From contig JOHN01000076.1 in assembly GCA_000719695.1 (NCBI GenBank), positions 1-33,655 on the forward strand: DNA of 33,655 nucleotides, read 5' to 3'. Positions 7,998 to 15,721 of this stretch are shown in pieces. The notes under the pieces are model-generated. The model was not told where the DNA came from. It was given only the letters and a program-made list of their open reading frames with translations, and ran no database searches. A program made the translations under genes and the position numbers. Position 1 is the stretch's first letter. Each line of letters opens with the position of its first letter. The DNA is from Streptomyces sp. NRRL F-6131 (GTDB lineage Bacteria; Actinomycetota; Actinomycetes; Streptomycetales; Streptomycetaceae).

Positions 7998-8027
7998 TAA
8001 AATGGACTAGACCAACTACCCCGTCAA
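7998..8027 (-). promoter_or_regulatory. Chitinase promoter with DasR (dre) operator
   Basis: On the minus strand a -35 TTGACG (8022-8027) and a -10 ATTTTA (7998-8003) are separated by 18 nt. The spacer contains TGGTCTAGTCCA (8003-8014), which differs from the DasR responsive element TGGTCTAGACCA by one base. DasR bound here would block RNA polymerase, the known arrangement for streptomycete chi genes. The start point would be about 190 nt ahead of the coding region. Apart from this site and the lipoprotein terminator at 8072-8115, I see nothing in the gap 7800-8149. Confidence 0.8.
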
Positions 8028-8071
8028 GGGGTGATGTTGAGCCTTGAGCCGCCGTTAAGGTTCCCCGGGAA

Positions 8072-8115
8072 CCGGCCCGCCCCCGCTGACCAGCGGGTCA
8101 GCGGGGGCGGGCCGG
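8072..8115 (-). terminator. Terminator of the lipoprotein gene
   Basis: This is a perfect 20-bp stem (8072-8091 with 8096-8115) and 4-nt loop, 35 nt past the stop of the lipoprotein gene on the minus strand. A second small dyad, GGTTCC-CCG-GGAACC, follows at about 8060-8074. Confidence 0.85.
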
Positions 8116-8149
8116 GTACGACGGCCGGTCCGGGACCGGCCGGGTCCGC

Positions 8150-8815
8150 TCAGTAGCGGACGGCATTGGCCACCACGGCCTTCACCGAGCCCGTGAGGTC
8201 CCGGTTGCTGCGCGCCTTCACCTCGGTGCTCTGCCCGCCCTTGAGCTCCGGCACCGTCACCGCCGTCGCGTCCAGCACGTTGCCGCCGTCGTCGGTGAAG
8301 TTGACCTGGATCACGTACTGGTTGCTCTCCTGCTCGTGGTTGGTGACGGTCAGCGGCACCTCCGCCTTGCCGTCCACGAAGGTCACCGTCCCCGCCGCGA
8401 CGTCGGCCTTCGCGTCGAGACCGCCCTTGACGCCGGCCAGCGCCGAGGACGCCGCCGCCTGGGCCGACGAGGCCGCGGAGGCCAGCGCGGAGGAGAGCCC
8501 GCCGGCCGCCGAGGCGAGCGCCGAACTCGCCGCCGAAGCGGCGGCCGAGGCCGCTCCCGCGATCCCCGACTCCACCTGCCCGGCGGCCGAGGAGATCGCG
8601 TTGCCCGCCGTGCTGTCCGAGGAGCAGCCCGCCAGCGCGGCGCCGCCGAGCAGAGCGGCGCCCACCACCGCGGCCAGGGCGCGGCCCGGGCGGCGGACGG
8701 CGGGGGCCTGCGGGTCCCCGGCGGTCGTCCGCGGCGGCGCGACCGGACGCGGGGTGGTGGCGTTCACGGTCCGGCGGGGCGGAGCCGCGGTGCGGCGGAG
8801 CGGCTGGCGGTCCAT
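8150..8815 (-). CDS. Secreted Ala/Ser-rich lipoprotein, function unknown
   Basis: This is a 221-residue protein with a lipobox, LAGC (C64), after a hydrophobic stretch and an unusually long Pro/Arg-rich n-region. After the Cys comes about 70 residues of low-complexity Ala/Ser/Gly heptad-like sequence (SSALASAAGGLSSALASAAS), probably helical. A C-terminal beta-type domain of about 75 residues follows (VPLTVTNHEQESNQYVIQVNF, GQSTEVKARSN). It resembles FxLYD-like or transglutaminase-accessory Ig folds seen in actinobacterial lipoproteins. ATG 8815 is chosen because GAGGA lies 6 nt upstream. The longer frame to 8896 has no ribosome site. The function is not recognisable, and its location on the outer face of the membrane is inferred from the lipobox. 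Confidence 0.8.
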   Translation of the reverse strand: MDRQPLRRTAAPPRRTVNATTPRPVAPPRTTAGDPQAPAVRRPGRALAAVVGAALLGGAALAGCSSDSTAGNAISSAAGQVESGIAGAASAAASAASSALASAAGGLSSALASAASSAQAAASSALAGVKGGLDAKADVAAGTVTFVDGKAEVPLTVTNHEQESNQYVIQVNFTDDGGNVLDATAVTVPELKGGQSTEVKARSNRDLTGSVKAVVANAVRY

Positions 8816-9010
8816 CGGGGGTCCTCGATTCTGGCCGGCGCCGGGGCCCGGCGCGCCTCCCCGCCCACCTTCCGGGGGCCGGGAGACGGCCGCCAACAGG
8901 GCTGATGCGTTCGGGTGAGCAGGTGAACGGGTGAGCCCCCGGCCGGCCGGGGACCGATCGGTGCCGACCGGTACCCGGGCGGGGCCGGGGGCCCGGGGAT
9001 CGGGTCCGGG

Positions 9011-9571
9011 TCAGGAGAGCCCGGAGCCCTCCTGGGTGTCCGCCTCCACCGCCGCGCGCTCCTCCGCCAGCCGGACGGCGTGCCGACGCCGGGCCACCAC
9101 GCCGTACGCGGACGCCGCGCTCGCCACGAAGGCCAGCACGCCGACCCACGGCTGGTCGAAGGCGTGCCCGGTCAGGTGGTCGACCGAGTACCGGCCGGGA
9201 CCGGCCAGCCCCAGCGCCAGACCGGTCGTGCCGAGGAACGCCGGGTACTCGTAGCCGCCGGACGTCACGAAGAACCCGGCCGGGGCGTGCACCGCCACGG
9301 CGCCGGCCATGGTGCCGGCCACCACCGCGCCGGCCGCCGGGGTGGCCAGTCCGAGCAGCAGCAGCCCGCCGCCGCCGGCCTCGCCGAGGCCGGCGGCCAG
9401 GGCGCTCTGCCGGGCCGGGTGGAAGCCCATCGCCTCCATCGCCTGGGCGGTGCCGTCCAGGCCACCACCGCCGAACCAGCCGAACAGCTTCTGGGTGCCG
9501 TGGGCGATCAGCACCCCGCCGACGGCGCCGCGCAGGGCCAGCAGCCCCAGGTCCTTACGGTTCAGAGCCAT
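9011..9571 (-). CDS. DoxX family membrane protein
   Basis: This is a 186-residue membrane protein with four hydrophobic segments. It carries the DoxX signature near the first helix (LRGAVGGVLIAHGTQKLFGWFGG) and the helix-2 pattern GLGEAGGGGLLLLG. The C terminus is charged and cytoplasmic. DoxX proteins take part in redox or thiol homeostasis in some actinobacteria (family knowledge), but the specific role is unknown. ATG 9571 has AGGAGA 7 nt upstream. Divergent from the MarC gene, with 181 bases between them that hold small dyads (for example CTCCG-CCGGA-CGGAG at about 9597-9611) but no promoter I can define. Confidence 0.87.
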   Translation of the reverse strand: MALNRKDLGLLALRGAVGGVLIAHGTQKLFGWFGGGGLDGTAQAMEAMGFHPARQSALAAGLGEAGGGGLLLLGLATPAAGAVVAGTMAGAVAVHAPAGFFVTSGGYEYPAFLGTTGLALGLAGPGRYSVDHLTGHAFDQPWVGVLAFVASAASAYGVVARRRHAVRLAEERAAVEADTQEGSGLS

Positions 9572-9752
9572 GTCGAAGTCTCCTTCGGGAGCCCTCCGCC
9601 GGACGGAGGAGTGGTCCGGCTTCCATGGCACCGGAAACCACCGGTCCACTCGACCCGGGGCGGCCGTTCGGGCGAATGACGGGGGCAGCGGGAATATCCG
9701 GCCGGGGGCGTGGCAGCCCGGCGGCGGTGATCGTCGCGGCCATGCTTGGCCC

Positions 9753-10388
9753 ATGTTCGTCTTCAACCTGAGCAGCGCCTTCATCGCCTTCTTCGCCGTG
9801 GTCGGGCCGCCGAAGGTCCTGCTGTCCTTCGCCCGGCTGGCCACCACACGGACCACCGCGGAGCTGCGGCGCCTGGCCGCGTGGAGCACGGTCGTCTCCG
9901 CGCTGATCGGCACGGTCATGGCCTACAGCGCGGACTTCGTCACCACGCTGTTCCACATCAGCGACCAGTCGCTGCAGCTCGCCGGCGGCCTGATCTTCTT
10001 CGTCTACGCGGTCGCGCTGGTCTTCGGCGTCCACCTCGGCGCGGGCACCGACGAGACGGACGAGCACCTGGCCAACCCGCTGGTCGACGGCATCCGGGAA
10101 CTGCTGCTGCCCTACCTGGCCAGCCCGCTCGCGGTCACCGCCGTGCTGGTCGCCTCGCTCACCAAGGACGACTGGGGCTGGTGGACCACGGTGGCCGGCG
10201 CCTACGCCGCCGTGGTGGTGATCAACTACATCTGCGTGGCCGTGCTCGCCCCGCTGCTGCGGTACTCCCACCGCACCTCGCTGGAGGTCGTCTCCCGGCT
10301 GCTCGGCCTGCTGCTCGCGGCGGTCGGCGTCGAACTGTTCATGAACGGACTGGCCGGGCTCGGCCTGCACCTGCCCGAGGGGCACTGA
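9753..10388 (+). CDS. MarC family integral membrane protein
   Basis: This is a 211-residue protein with six predicted membrane helices, matching the MarC/UPF0056 family: N-terminal SSAFIAFFAVVGPPKVLLSF, a middle helix with QLAGGLIFFVYAVALVFG, and C-terminal SRLLGLLLAAVGVELFMNGL. The family was once tied to multiple antibiotic resistance, but the function remains unproven. ATG 9753 is the first start and no good ribosome site precedes it. Converges with the FMN reductase gene after 41 bases. Confidence 0.87.
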   Translation: MFVFNLSSAFIAFFAVVGPPKVLLSFARLATTRTTAELRRLAAWSTVVSALIGTVMAYSADFVTTLFHISDQSLQLAGGLIFFVYAVALVFGVHLGAGTDETDEHLANPLVDGIRELLLPYLASPLAVTAVLVASLTKDDWGWWTTVAGAYAAVVVINYICVAVLAPLLRYSHRTSLEVVSRLLGLLLAAVGVELFMNGLAGLGLHLPEGH

Positions 10389-10429
10389 GCCGTCCGCCGG
10401 GCAGGGCAGGACAGGGCAGGAGGTGGGGG

Positions 10430-10972
10430 CTACACGGCGGCGGCCAGCCGGACGAGCGCCTCCCCGATCCGGTCGCGCACCAGCGGGTCGGCGACCAGCC
10501 CGTCCGCGCCGACGTCCCCGCGCGCCAGCGGCAGCCGCACGCAGGCCGCCTCCACCACCACCGCCCCGGTGTACCCGAGCACCGTGCGCAGCGACTCCTC
10601 CGCGCCCAGGCCCCGCCCCGGCCCGGCGGCGTTGATCCAGGCGGCCGGCTTGTCCACGATCTCCATCCCGCCGACCGTCCAGTCCAGCAGGTTCTTGAAC
10701 GCCCCCGGCAGGGTCCCGGCGTACTCCGGCGCGCAGATCAACAGGGCGTCGGCGGCCTCCACGGCCTCGCGCAGCGCGGTGACCGGCTCCGGCAGCGGAT
10801 CGGTGTCGAGGTCCGGGTTGAAGTGCGGCAGCCCGGCCAGCCCGGCGTAGTAGGTGGTCGCGACGCCCTCGGTGGCCAGCGCCACGGCGGCGGCGGTGCG
10901 CAGCACCGTCTCGTTGACGGACCCGGCGCGCAGGCTGCCCGGGAGCAGCAGGATGTGACGGTCGTTCGGCAT
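10430..10972 (-). CDS. NAD(P)H-dependent FMN reductase
   Basis: This is a 180-residue flavodoxin-fold reductase of the SsuE/ChrR/azoreductase-like family. The flavin phosphate loop is GSLRAGSVNETVLRT (residues 12-26) and the conserved loop PEYAGTLPGAFKNLLDW (about 82-98) is intact. It reduces FMN or quinone/azo substrates with NAD(P)H; the natural substrate is unknown. The start at ATG 10972 follows a -10-like TATAGG (10982-10987) by only 9 nt and has no clear Shine-Dalgarno site, so the message is probably leaderless or nearly so. An upstream in-frame ATG at 11020 would place 16 odd residues before the first strand. Confidence 0.9.
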   Translation of the reverse strand: MPNDRHILLLPGSLRAGSVNETVLRTAAAVALATEGVATTYYAGLAGLPHFNPDLDTDPLPEPVTALREAVEAADALLICAPEYAGTLPGAFKNLLDWTVGGMEIVDKPAAWINAAGPGRGLGAEESLRTVLGYTGAVVVEAACVRLPLARGDVGADGLVADPLVRDRIGEALVRLAAAV

Positions 10973-11023
10973 GGGCAGGAACCTATAGCGCCCGGCGCCC
11001 CGTCCGCGCCGGGCGTCCACCGG

Positions 11024-11458
11024 TCAGGGCACGACCACCGGACGCCAGGGGACGGGGCTGGAGAGGATCATCGAGCTGGCCGGCTGACCGTAGGCGCCGA
11101 GGCGGTCGATGAGGGCCTCGAATTCGGCCATCGCCGGCACCGCGACCAGCAGGGCGCAGCAGGCCCCGCCGGTGACCCGGTGCAGCTGGAGCACCTCCGG
11201 CCACCCGGCCACCTCGGGGTCGCGCAGCACGCAGCGCGGCCCGTAGCACTGGATCTGCACCAGCGCGGTGATCGGCAGGCCGGCGCGGGTGAGGTCGATG
11301 TGGGCGTGGTAGCCGCTGATCACCCCGTCGGCCTCCAGGCGGCGGACCCGTTCGGCCACGGCGGGTGCGGAGAGGCTCACCCGGCGCGAGAGTTCGTTGT
11401 AGGAGAGCCTGGCATCGGCCTGCAGCTCGGCCAGCAGGCGGCGGTCGACGCTGTCCAC
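11024..11458 (-). CDS. Lrp/AsnC family regulator, probable regulator of kyn genes
   Basis: This is a 144-residue Lrp/AsnC protein. The N-terminal HTH (DRRLLAELQADARLSYNELSRRVSLSAPAVAERVRRLE, summarised as residues 4-42) is followed by a RAM ligand-binding domain (VTGGACCALLVAV). The start is GTG 11458, with AGGAG six bases upstream. The gene is divergent from tryptophan dioxygenase and kynureninase. In Pseudomonas an AsnC-type regulator, KynR, senses kynurenine and controls the same enzymes. A similar role is inferred here from position and family only. Residues CC in the RAM domain are unusual. Confidence 0.88.
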   Translation of the reverse strand: MDSVDRRLLAELQADARLSYNELSRRVSLSAPAVAERVRRLEADGVISGYHAHIDLTRAGLPITALVQIQCYGPRCVLRDPEVAGWPEVLQLHRVTGGACCALLVAVPAMAEFEALIDRLGAYGQPASSMILSSPVPWRPVVVP

Positions 11459-11524
11459 GGGGGCTCCTGAGGGTGAGGGGCGAGTGGCCTCCGGTTGGCC
11501 GGATCCCGCCGCTTTGCGATCGTG

Positions 11525-11548
11525 AAGAGGAATGGGAAAACACCTCTT
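11525..11548. promoter_or_regulatory. Candidate AsnC/KynR operator
   Basis: The inverted repeat AAGAGG (11525-11530) - 12 nt A-rich - CCTCTT (11543-11548) lies in the least GC-rich segment of the 247-bp asnC/kynA intergenic region. An AT-rich centre with flanking short arms is typical of Lrp/AsnC sites. It is 67 nt upstream of the regulator start and about 157 nt upstream of kynA. Confidence 0.5.
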
Positions 11549-11705
11549 GTACGACAGGCGCGACAGCGGTTGCCGTGCCCGCCGCCCATTCAAATGCGGG
11601 ACCGGGCCACCGCACAATGGGGTCCCGGCAAGGACCGGGGCGACGGGACCGGATCCCGGGCCCGTCCGGTGGTTCCGTCCGCCGGTGACTTCAGGAGGGA
11701 TCGGT

Positions 11706-12536
11706 ATGGGGCACGACACGGTGGAGAAGCCCAACCTGTCGTTCGGTCGGGCCGGGCAGCCGGGTCGGGGCACCCCGTACGCGCGCTACGCCCGGCTGGA
11801 CGAACTGCACAGCCTCCAGCACCCGCTCAGCGAGGTCCCGGCCGAGCTGTCGTTCATCGTCACCACCCAGGTGATGGAGCTGCTCTTCGGCCTGCTGCGG
11901 CACGAGTGGACGCTCGCCCAGCGGGCGCTGCGCGAGGACGACCTGCCGGGCGCGCTGGCCGCGCTGCGCCGGGGCACCCACGCCCAGGACGTGCTGGTGG
12001 AGTCCTGGGACCTGCTGGCCACGATGACCCCGCAGGAGTTCAACTCCTTCCGCTCGGTGTTCGGCGAGGCCTCGGGCTTCCAGTCCTCGGCCTTCCTGCA
12101 CCTGGAGTTCCTGCTCGGCAACAAGAACGCCGCGCTGCTGAAGATGTACGACGACAGCCCGGCGGCCCTCGCCGAGCTGACCGAGGCGCTGCGCTCCCCC
12201 GGCCTGTACGACGACGCGCTCGCGCTGCTGGCCCGGCGCGGCCTGGACGTGCCGGACACCGTCTCCGAGCGGCGCCACCAGAGCGACGAGGCGGTCGCGG
12301 CCGCCTGGCGGCGGGTCTACGAGGAGGCCCGGTACGCCGAGCTGAAGCCGCTGGCCGAGGCGCTGCTGGACGTCGCCGAGCGGGTCACCCGCTGGCGCCA
12401 CCGCCACCTGATGGCGGTCAAGCGGACGATGGGCGCCAAGCCCGGCTCGGGCGGCTCCAGCGGCCTGACCTGGCTGCGCCGCTCCGCCGAGCAGGACGTC
12501 TTCCCCGAGCTGTGGGAGATCCGGGACGGTATGTGA
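11706..12536 (+). CDS. kynA: Tryptophan 2,3-dioxygenase
   Basis: This is a 276-residue heme dioxygenase that opens the indole ring of tryptophan to N-formylkynurenine. Family landmarks are the N-terminal YARLDELHSLQHP, FNSFRSVFGEASGFQS (residues 112-127, with the substrate-carboxylate Arg), and the heme-ligand region WRHRHLMAVKR (H234) followed by the GSGGSSG loop (247-253). The residue that is a distal active-site His in Xanthomonas and human TDO is Thr here (FIVTTQ, about T54). I believe this is shared with other actinobacterial TDOs, but I cannot check it. The start at ATG 11706 has AGGAGG 7 nt upstream. It is followed by kynureninase on the same strand after 128 nt that hold a hairpin. 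Confidence 0.92.
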   Translation: MGHDTVEKPNLSFGRAGQPGRGTPYARYARLDELHSLQHPLSEVPAELSFIVTTQVMELLFGLLRHEWTLAQRALREDDLPGALAALRRGTHAQDVLVESWDLLATMTPQEFNSFRSVFGEASGFQSSAFLHLEFLLGNKNAALLKMYDDSPAALAELTEALRSPGLYDDALALLARRGLDVPDTVSERRHQSDEAVAAAWRRVYEEARYAELKPLAEALLDVAERVTRWRHRHLMAVKRTMGAKPGSGGSSGLTWLRRSAEQDVFPELWEIRDGM

Positions 12537-12559
12537 CCGGCGCCGCCCGGGCACGAACC

Positions 12560-12590
12560 GGACGTCGGCATCCCGCGGGTGCCGACGTCC
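12560..12590 (+). other. Intercistronic hairpin between kynA and kynU
   Basis: Arms GGACGTCGGCA (12560-12570) and TGCCGACGTCC (12580-12590) pair perfectly around a loop that is itself palindromic (CCCGCGGG). Three copies of CACCGCGG follow before the kynU start. It could be a partial terminator or an mRNA-stability element that sets the kynA:kynU ratio. Confidence 0.6.
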
Positions 12591-12664
12591 CGCACACCGC
12601 GGGAACCGCACCGCGGACCTCCCGCGCACCGCGGGCACGAACGAAGAACGGGAAAGGGCAGGGC

Positions 12665-13891
12665 ATGATCACGCGCGAGGAGTGCGCGGCGCTGGACGCC
12701 GCCGATCCGCTGGCGGCGTTCCGCGGGGAGTTCACCCTGCCGCCGGGGGTCATCTACCTGGACGGCAACTCGCTCGGCGCGCTGCCCGTCCGCACCCCGG
12801 AGCGGGTGCGCACGGTAGTCGAGGAGGAGTGGGGCCGGGAGCTGATCCGCAGCTGGAACGACGCGGGCTGGTTCGAGCAGCCGTACCGGCTGGGCCGGCG
12901 GATCGCCCCGCTGGTCGGCGCCGCGCCGGAGGAGCTGGTGGTCTGCGACACCACCTCGGTGAACCTCTTCAAGGTGCTGACGGCGGCGCTGCGGCTGCGC
13001 CCGGGCCGGTCGACCGTGCTCGGTGACGGCGCGGCCTTCCCCACCGACCTCTACATCGCCGAGGGCGTGACCGGGCTGGTCCCGGGCGCCCGCAGCCTGC
13101 TGGTCGACCCGGCGGAGCTGGACGCGCACCTGGACGACGACGTCGCCGCGGTGGTCCTCTCGCACGTCGACTACCGGACCGGCGAGCTGCTGGACATGCC
13201 CGGCATCACCGCCCGGGTGCGGGCCGCCGGCGCCCTGATGATCTGGGACGTCTGCCACTCGGTGGGCGCGCTGCCGGTCGAACTCACCGCGAGCGGAGCG
13301 GACTTCGCGGTCGGCTGCACCTACAAGTACCTGAACGGCGGCCCCGGTTCGCCGGCCTTCCTGTACGTCGCCGAGCGGCACCTGGCGGCCGGGCCGGACC
13401 AGCCGCTGAGCGGCTGGTTCGGGCACGCCCGCCCGTTCGCCTTCGAGCCCGGCTACGAGCCGAAGGCCGGGATCGGCCGCTTCCTCACCAGCTCGCCCTC
13501 GCTGCTCGGCCAGGCCGCGCTGGAGTCCTCGCTGGACATCTGGGAGCGCGCCGACCGGGCCGCCGTCCGGGCGAAGAGCCTGGCGCTGACCGATCTGTTC
13601 ATCGGACTGGTGGAGGACCTCGACGGCATCGAGGTGGTGACCCCGCGCGAGCACGACCGGCGCGGCAGCCAGGTCGCGCTGCGGCACGCCGACGGCTACC
13701 CGGTGGTCCAGGCGCTGATCGCCCGCGGGGTGATCGGGGACTTCCGGGCACCGGACCTCATGCGCTTCGGCTTCACCCCGCTCTACCTCTCGCACACCGA
13801 GGTGTGGGACGCCGCGCGGCACCTGGCCGAGGTGCTGGAGAGCGGCGAGTGGAAGGACGAGCGCTTCTCCCGCCGCGGCGAGGTGACCTGA
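12665..13891 (+). CDS. kynU: Kynureninase
   Basis: This is a 408-residue PLP enzyme (fold type I) that cleaves kynurenine to anthranilate and alanine. Landmarks are YLDGNSLG (31-38), the phosphate-binding DTTSVN (95-100), the PLP aspartate in IWDVCHSVG (D195) and the Schiff-base lysine in CTYKYLNGGPG (K221). The length is that of the family. ATG 12665 is preceded only by a weak AGGGCAGGG. Formamidase (KynB), needed between TDO and kynureninase, is not in this cluster and must be encoded elsewhere or supplied by a general hydrolase. A 13-bp hairpin terminator follows. Confidence 0.95.
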   Translation: MITREECAALDAADPLAAFRGEFTLPPGVIYLDGNSLGALPVRTPERVRTVVEEEWGRELIRSWNDAGWFEQPYRLGRRIAPLVGAAPEELVVCDTTSVNLFKVLTAALRLRPGRSTVLGDGAAFPTDLYIAEGVTGLVPGARSLLVDPAELDAHLDDDVAAVVLSHVDYRTGELLDMPGITARVRAAGALMIWDVCHSVGALPVELTASGADFAVGCTYKYLNGGPGSPAFLYVAERHLAAGPDQPLSGWFGHARPFAFEPGYEPKAGIGRFLTSSPSLLGQAALESSLDIWERADRAAVRAKSLALTDLFIGLVEDLDGIEVVTPREHDRRGSQVALRHADGYPVVQALIARGVIGDFRAPDLMRFGFTPLYLSHTEVWDAARHLAEVLESGEWKDERFSRRGEVT

Positions 13892-13925
13892 CCCGACGAG
13901 GAGCACCGCTCCGACGCCGGCCGCC

Positions 13926-13956
13926 GGCCCCGCACCCGTGTCCCGGGTGCGGGGCC
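13926..13956 (+). terminator. kyn operon terminator
   Basis: This is a 13-bp perfect stem (GGCCCCGCACCCG, 13926-13938, with 13944-13956) and a 5-nt loop, 34 nt past the kynU stop and before the convergent gene at 13987. Confidence 0.8.
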
Positions 13957-13986
13957 GCCCGGTTGCGGAGACGCTCCGCGCGGAGC

Positions 13987-14940
13987 TCAGAGCACCGTCA
14001 GTTCCTCGACCAGCCCGCCGTAGACGGCGAAGGCCGGCTTGGGCGTGTAGTCGTCGCGCAGCAGGCCGAAGCGGTGGAACGGGCCCGGGCCCGCGCTGTC
14101 GGCGTCGCGCAGGCCGAAGTGGCCGTAGCCGGTGAGGTTCAGCTCCTCGGCGAGCCCCGTGACCGTCCGGACCACCTCCGCGACCACCTCGGCCTGCCGC
14201 CGCTCCGACCGGTCCGGGCCGGTGGGCCAGCCGTGCTCGCAGATCCGGATCGGCACCGCCGGACCGATCCCGGCCCGCACGACGACCTCCCGCCGGAAGC
14301 CGGTGAGCACCGCCGTGACCGCCGCGCCGAGCTGTCCGGCGGGGATCGGGCGGAAGACGTCCGGGAAGAAGTCCAGGCCGACGTAGTCGAGCGCCCGGTG
14401 GAACCGTTCGTCGGCGAGCGCGCCCAGCCCGGGCCAGAACGGGTCGGCCGGGTCCGGGGAGAAGGCCGTGTTGAACCCCACGGCGAGGTCGAGCCCGAGG
14501 GCCAGCGCCTCCTCCTTGGCCGCGACCACCCCCTCGACCAGCGCCCGGAGGACGCCCGGGACGGAGCCGTCGAGCACCGGTGAGTCGACGTTCGGCTCCT
14601 CGCAGATCTGCAGCGTGCCGATCCGCTCCCCCTCGGTGCGGACGGCGTCCCGGACGAAGTCCGTCCAGCCGTCCAACCGGCCCCCGGGCTCACGGAACTG
14701 GAGCACCAGGTCGAGTCGGCGCCCCTCCGCCGCGTACTGCTCCGGCTCGGCCGGGGTGGGCGGGGTGGCCGGCCCCGCGGGGTACGAGCGGTAGGCGCGG
14801 ACCAGCAAGGTGGGTGCGGCGCCCTGGAGTTCGCGCAGCGCGGCGGTGATCCGCGCCGGGTCGTCCGGGTGGACGGGAAGGATCACGCGGCTCTCGTCGC
14901 CGAGCAGACCGCCGGGGTAGATGCCGAAGGTGAAGGTCAT
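13987..14940 (-). CDS. Putative clan GH-A-like TIM-barrel hydrolase
   Basis: This 317-residue soluble protein has no signal peptide. The fold inferred from motifs is a beta/alpha barrel of the GH-A type. Strand 4 carries LQICEEPN (E114/E115, matching the Asn-Glu-Pro acid/base region), strand 7 carries IRICEHGWP (E235, the usual nucleophile position), and the tail DDYTPKPAFAVY is typical of barrel glycosidases. No specific GH family or substrate is recognised, and it could instead be a non-catalytic relative. ATG 14940 is exactly 7 nt past a -10-like TACGGT (14947-14952), consistent with a leaderless transcript, with a weak -35 TTGCAG 19 nt further up. Divergent from a TetR gene across 63 bp. 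Confidence 0.65.
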   Translation of the reverse strand: MTFTFGIYPGGLLGDESRVILPVHPDDPARITAALRELQGAAPTLLVRAYRSYPAGPATPPTPAEPEQYAAEGRRLDLVLQFREPGGRLDGWTDFVRDAVRTEGERIGTLQICEEPNVDSPVLDGSVPGVLRALVEGVVAAKEEALALGLDLAVGFNTAFSPDPADPFWPGLGALADERFHRALDYVGLDFFPDVFRPIPAGQLGAAVTAVLTGFRREVVVRAGIGPAVPIRICEHGWPTGPDRSERRQAEVVAEVVRTVTGLAEELNLTGYGHFGLRDADSAGPGPFHRFGLLRDDYTPKPAFAVYGGLVEELTVL

Positions 14941-14961
14941 GGCTCCACCGTAGCCGAAATT

Positions 14962-14997
14962 TTTGGTGTCACTGCAAGTTTGGTGCGGCCCTATGAT
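14962..14997 (+). promoter_or_regulatory. Shared TetR/hydrolase control region and leaderless tetR promoter
   Basis: The 63-bp divergent gap contains two direct TTTGGTG repeats (14962-14968, 14979-14985; period 17) and a perfect -10 TATGAT (14992-14997). Its expected start point is the A of the tetR ATG at 15004, so no leader or Shine-Dalgarno exists. The imperfect dyad CCGAAA-TT-TTTGG (about 14954-14966) could be the TetR operator covering both promoters. Confidence 0.6.
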
Positions 14998-15003
14998 TCC
15001 CGT

Positions 15004-15639
15004 ATGGGACTTCGCGAGGAGAAGAAGCGGCGGACCCGGACCCTGCTGTCCGACACCGCGACGGCGCTGTTCGCCGAGCACGGGTTCGAGCGGGTCACGG
15101 TGGCCGACGTGGCCCGGGCCGCCGGAGTGGCCGTCAACACGGTGTTCAACTACTTCCCGACCAAGGAGGACCTCTTCTTCGACCGCCAGGAGGAGGTGGT
15201 CGCCCGGCTGGCCCTGGTGGTGCGGGAGCGGCCCGCGGACGCCTCCCCGGTCGACGCCGTCCGGGCGGAACTGCTCGCCGGACTGGACGCCGACGAGCCG
15301 ACGTACGGCCTGAACCCGCACGCCGCGGCGTTCTGGCGGACGATCGAGGCCAGCTCGGCACTGCGCGTCCGACTGCTGGAGCTCGGCGAGCGGGCCGAGG
15401 AGGCGCTGGCGGAGGCCCTGGCCGAGGAGGCCGGCACCGCCCCCGGCGACCCGCTCCCCCGGCTGGTGGCGGGGGCGCTGGCGGGGGCGCACCGGGCGGC
15501 ACTGGCGGAGGTCCGCCGGGGCGTGGTGGCCGGTGAGCCGGTGGACGCCGTCCGGGACCGGGTCGTGGCGGCGGCGACGGCGGCCTTCGGCCTGCTGACT
15601 GCGGGGCTCGCCGACTGGCCGGCCGGACGGGGGCGCTGA
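15004..15639 (+). CDS. TetR family transcriptional regulator
   Basis: This is a 211-residue TetR/AcrR regulator. The N-terminal HTH includes VTVADVARAAGVAVNTVFNYFP (about 34-55), followed by an alpha-helical ligand domain rich in Ala and Glu. ATG 15004 begins at the presumed transcription start; an in-frame extension to 14869 has no support. It probably controls itself and the divergent barrel hydrolase. The ligand is unknown. Confidence 0.9.
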   Translation: MGLREEKKRRTRTLLSDTATALFAEHGFERVTVADVARAAGVAVNTVFNYFPTKEDLFFDRQEEVVARLALVVRERPADASPVDAVRAELLAGLDADEPTYGLNPHAAAFWRTIEASSALRVRLLELGERAEEALAEALAEEAGTAPGDPLPRLVAGALAGAHRAALAEVRRGVVAGEPVDAVRDRVVAAATAAFGLLTAGLADWPAGRGR

Positions 15640-15644
15640 GGAGA

Positions 15645-15714
15645 CGCGTCGGGCCGCCCGGTCCCGGAGGACGGGGCGGCCCGACGCGACCGCCGACCGG
15701 CGCGGTCGGCGGTC
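15645..15714. terminator. Tandem terminators between convergent genes
   Basis: There are two adjacent hairpins. The first has a 15-bp stem (15645-15659 with 15674-15688) continued by a 4-bp inner stem. The second has 12-bp arms (15688-15699 with 15703-15714) and a 3-nt loop. Together they fill the gap between the tetR stop and the surface-protein stop, so one probably serves each gene. Confidence 0.8.
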
Positions 15715-15721
15715 GGGACCG

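Noticed and set aside
12682..13026. Alternative plus-strand frame inside kynU
   Set aside because: It is an overlapping frame within a fully conserved kynureninase and has no independent ribosome site.
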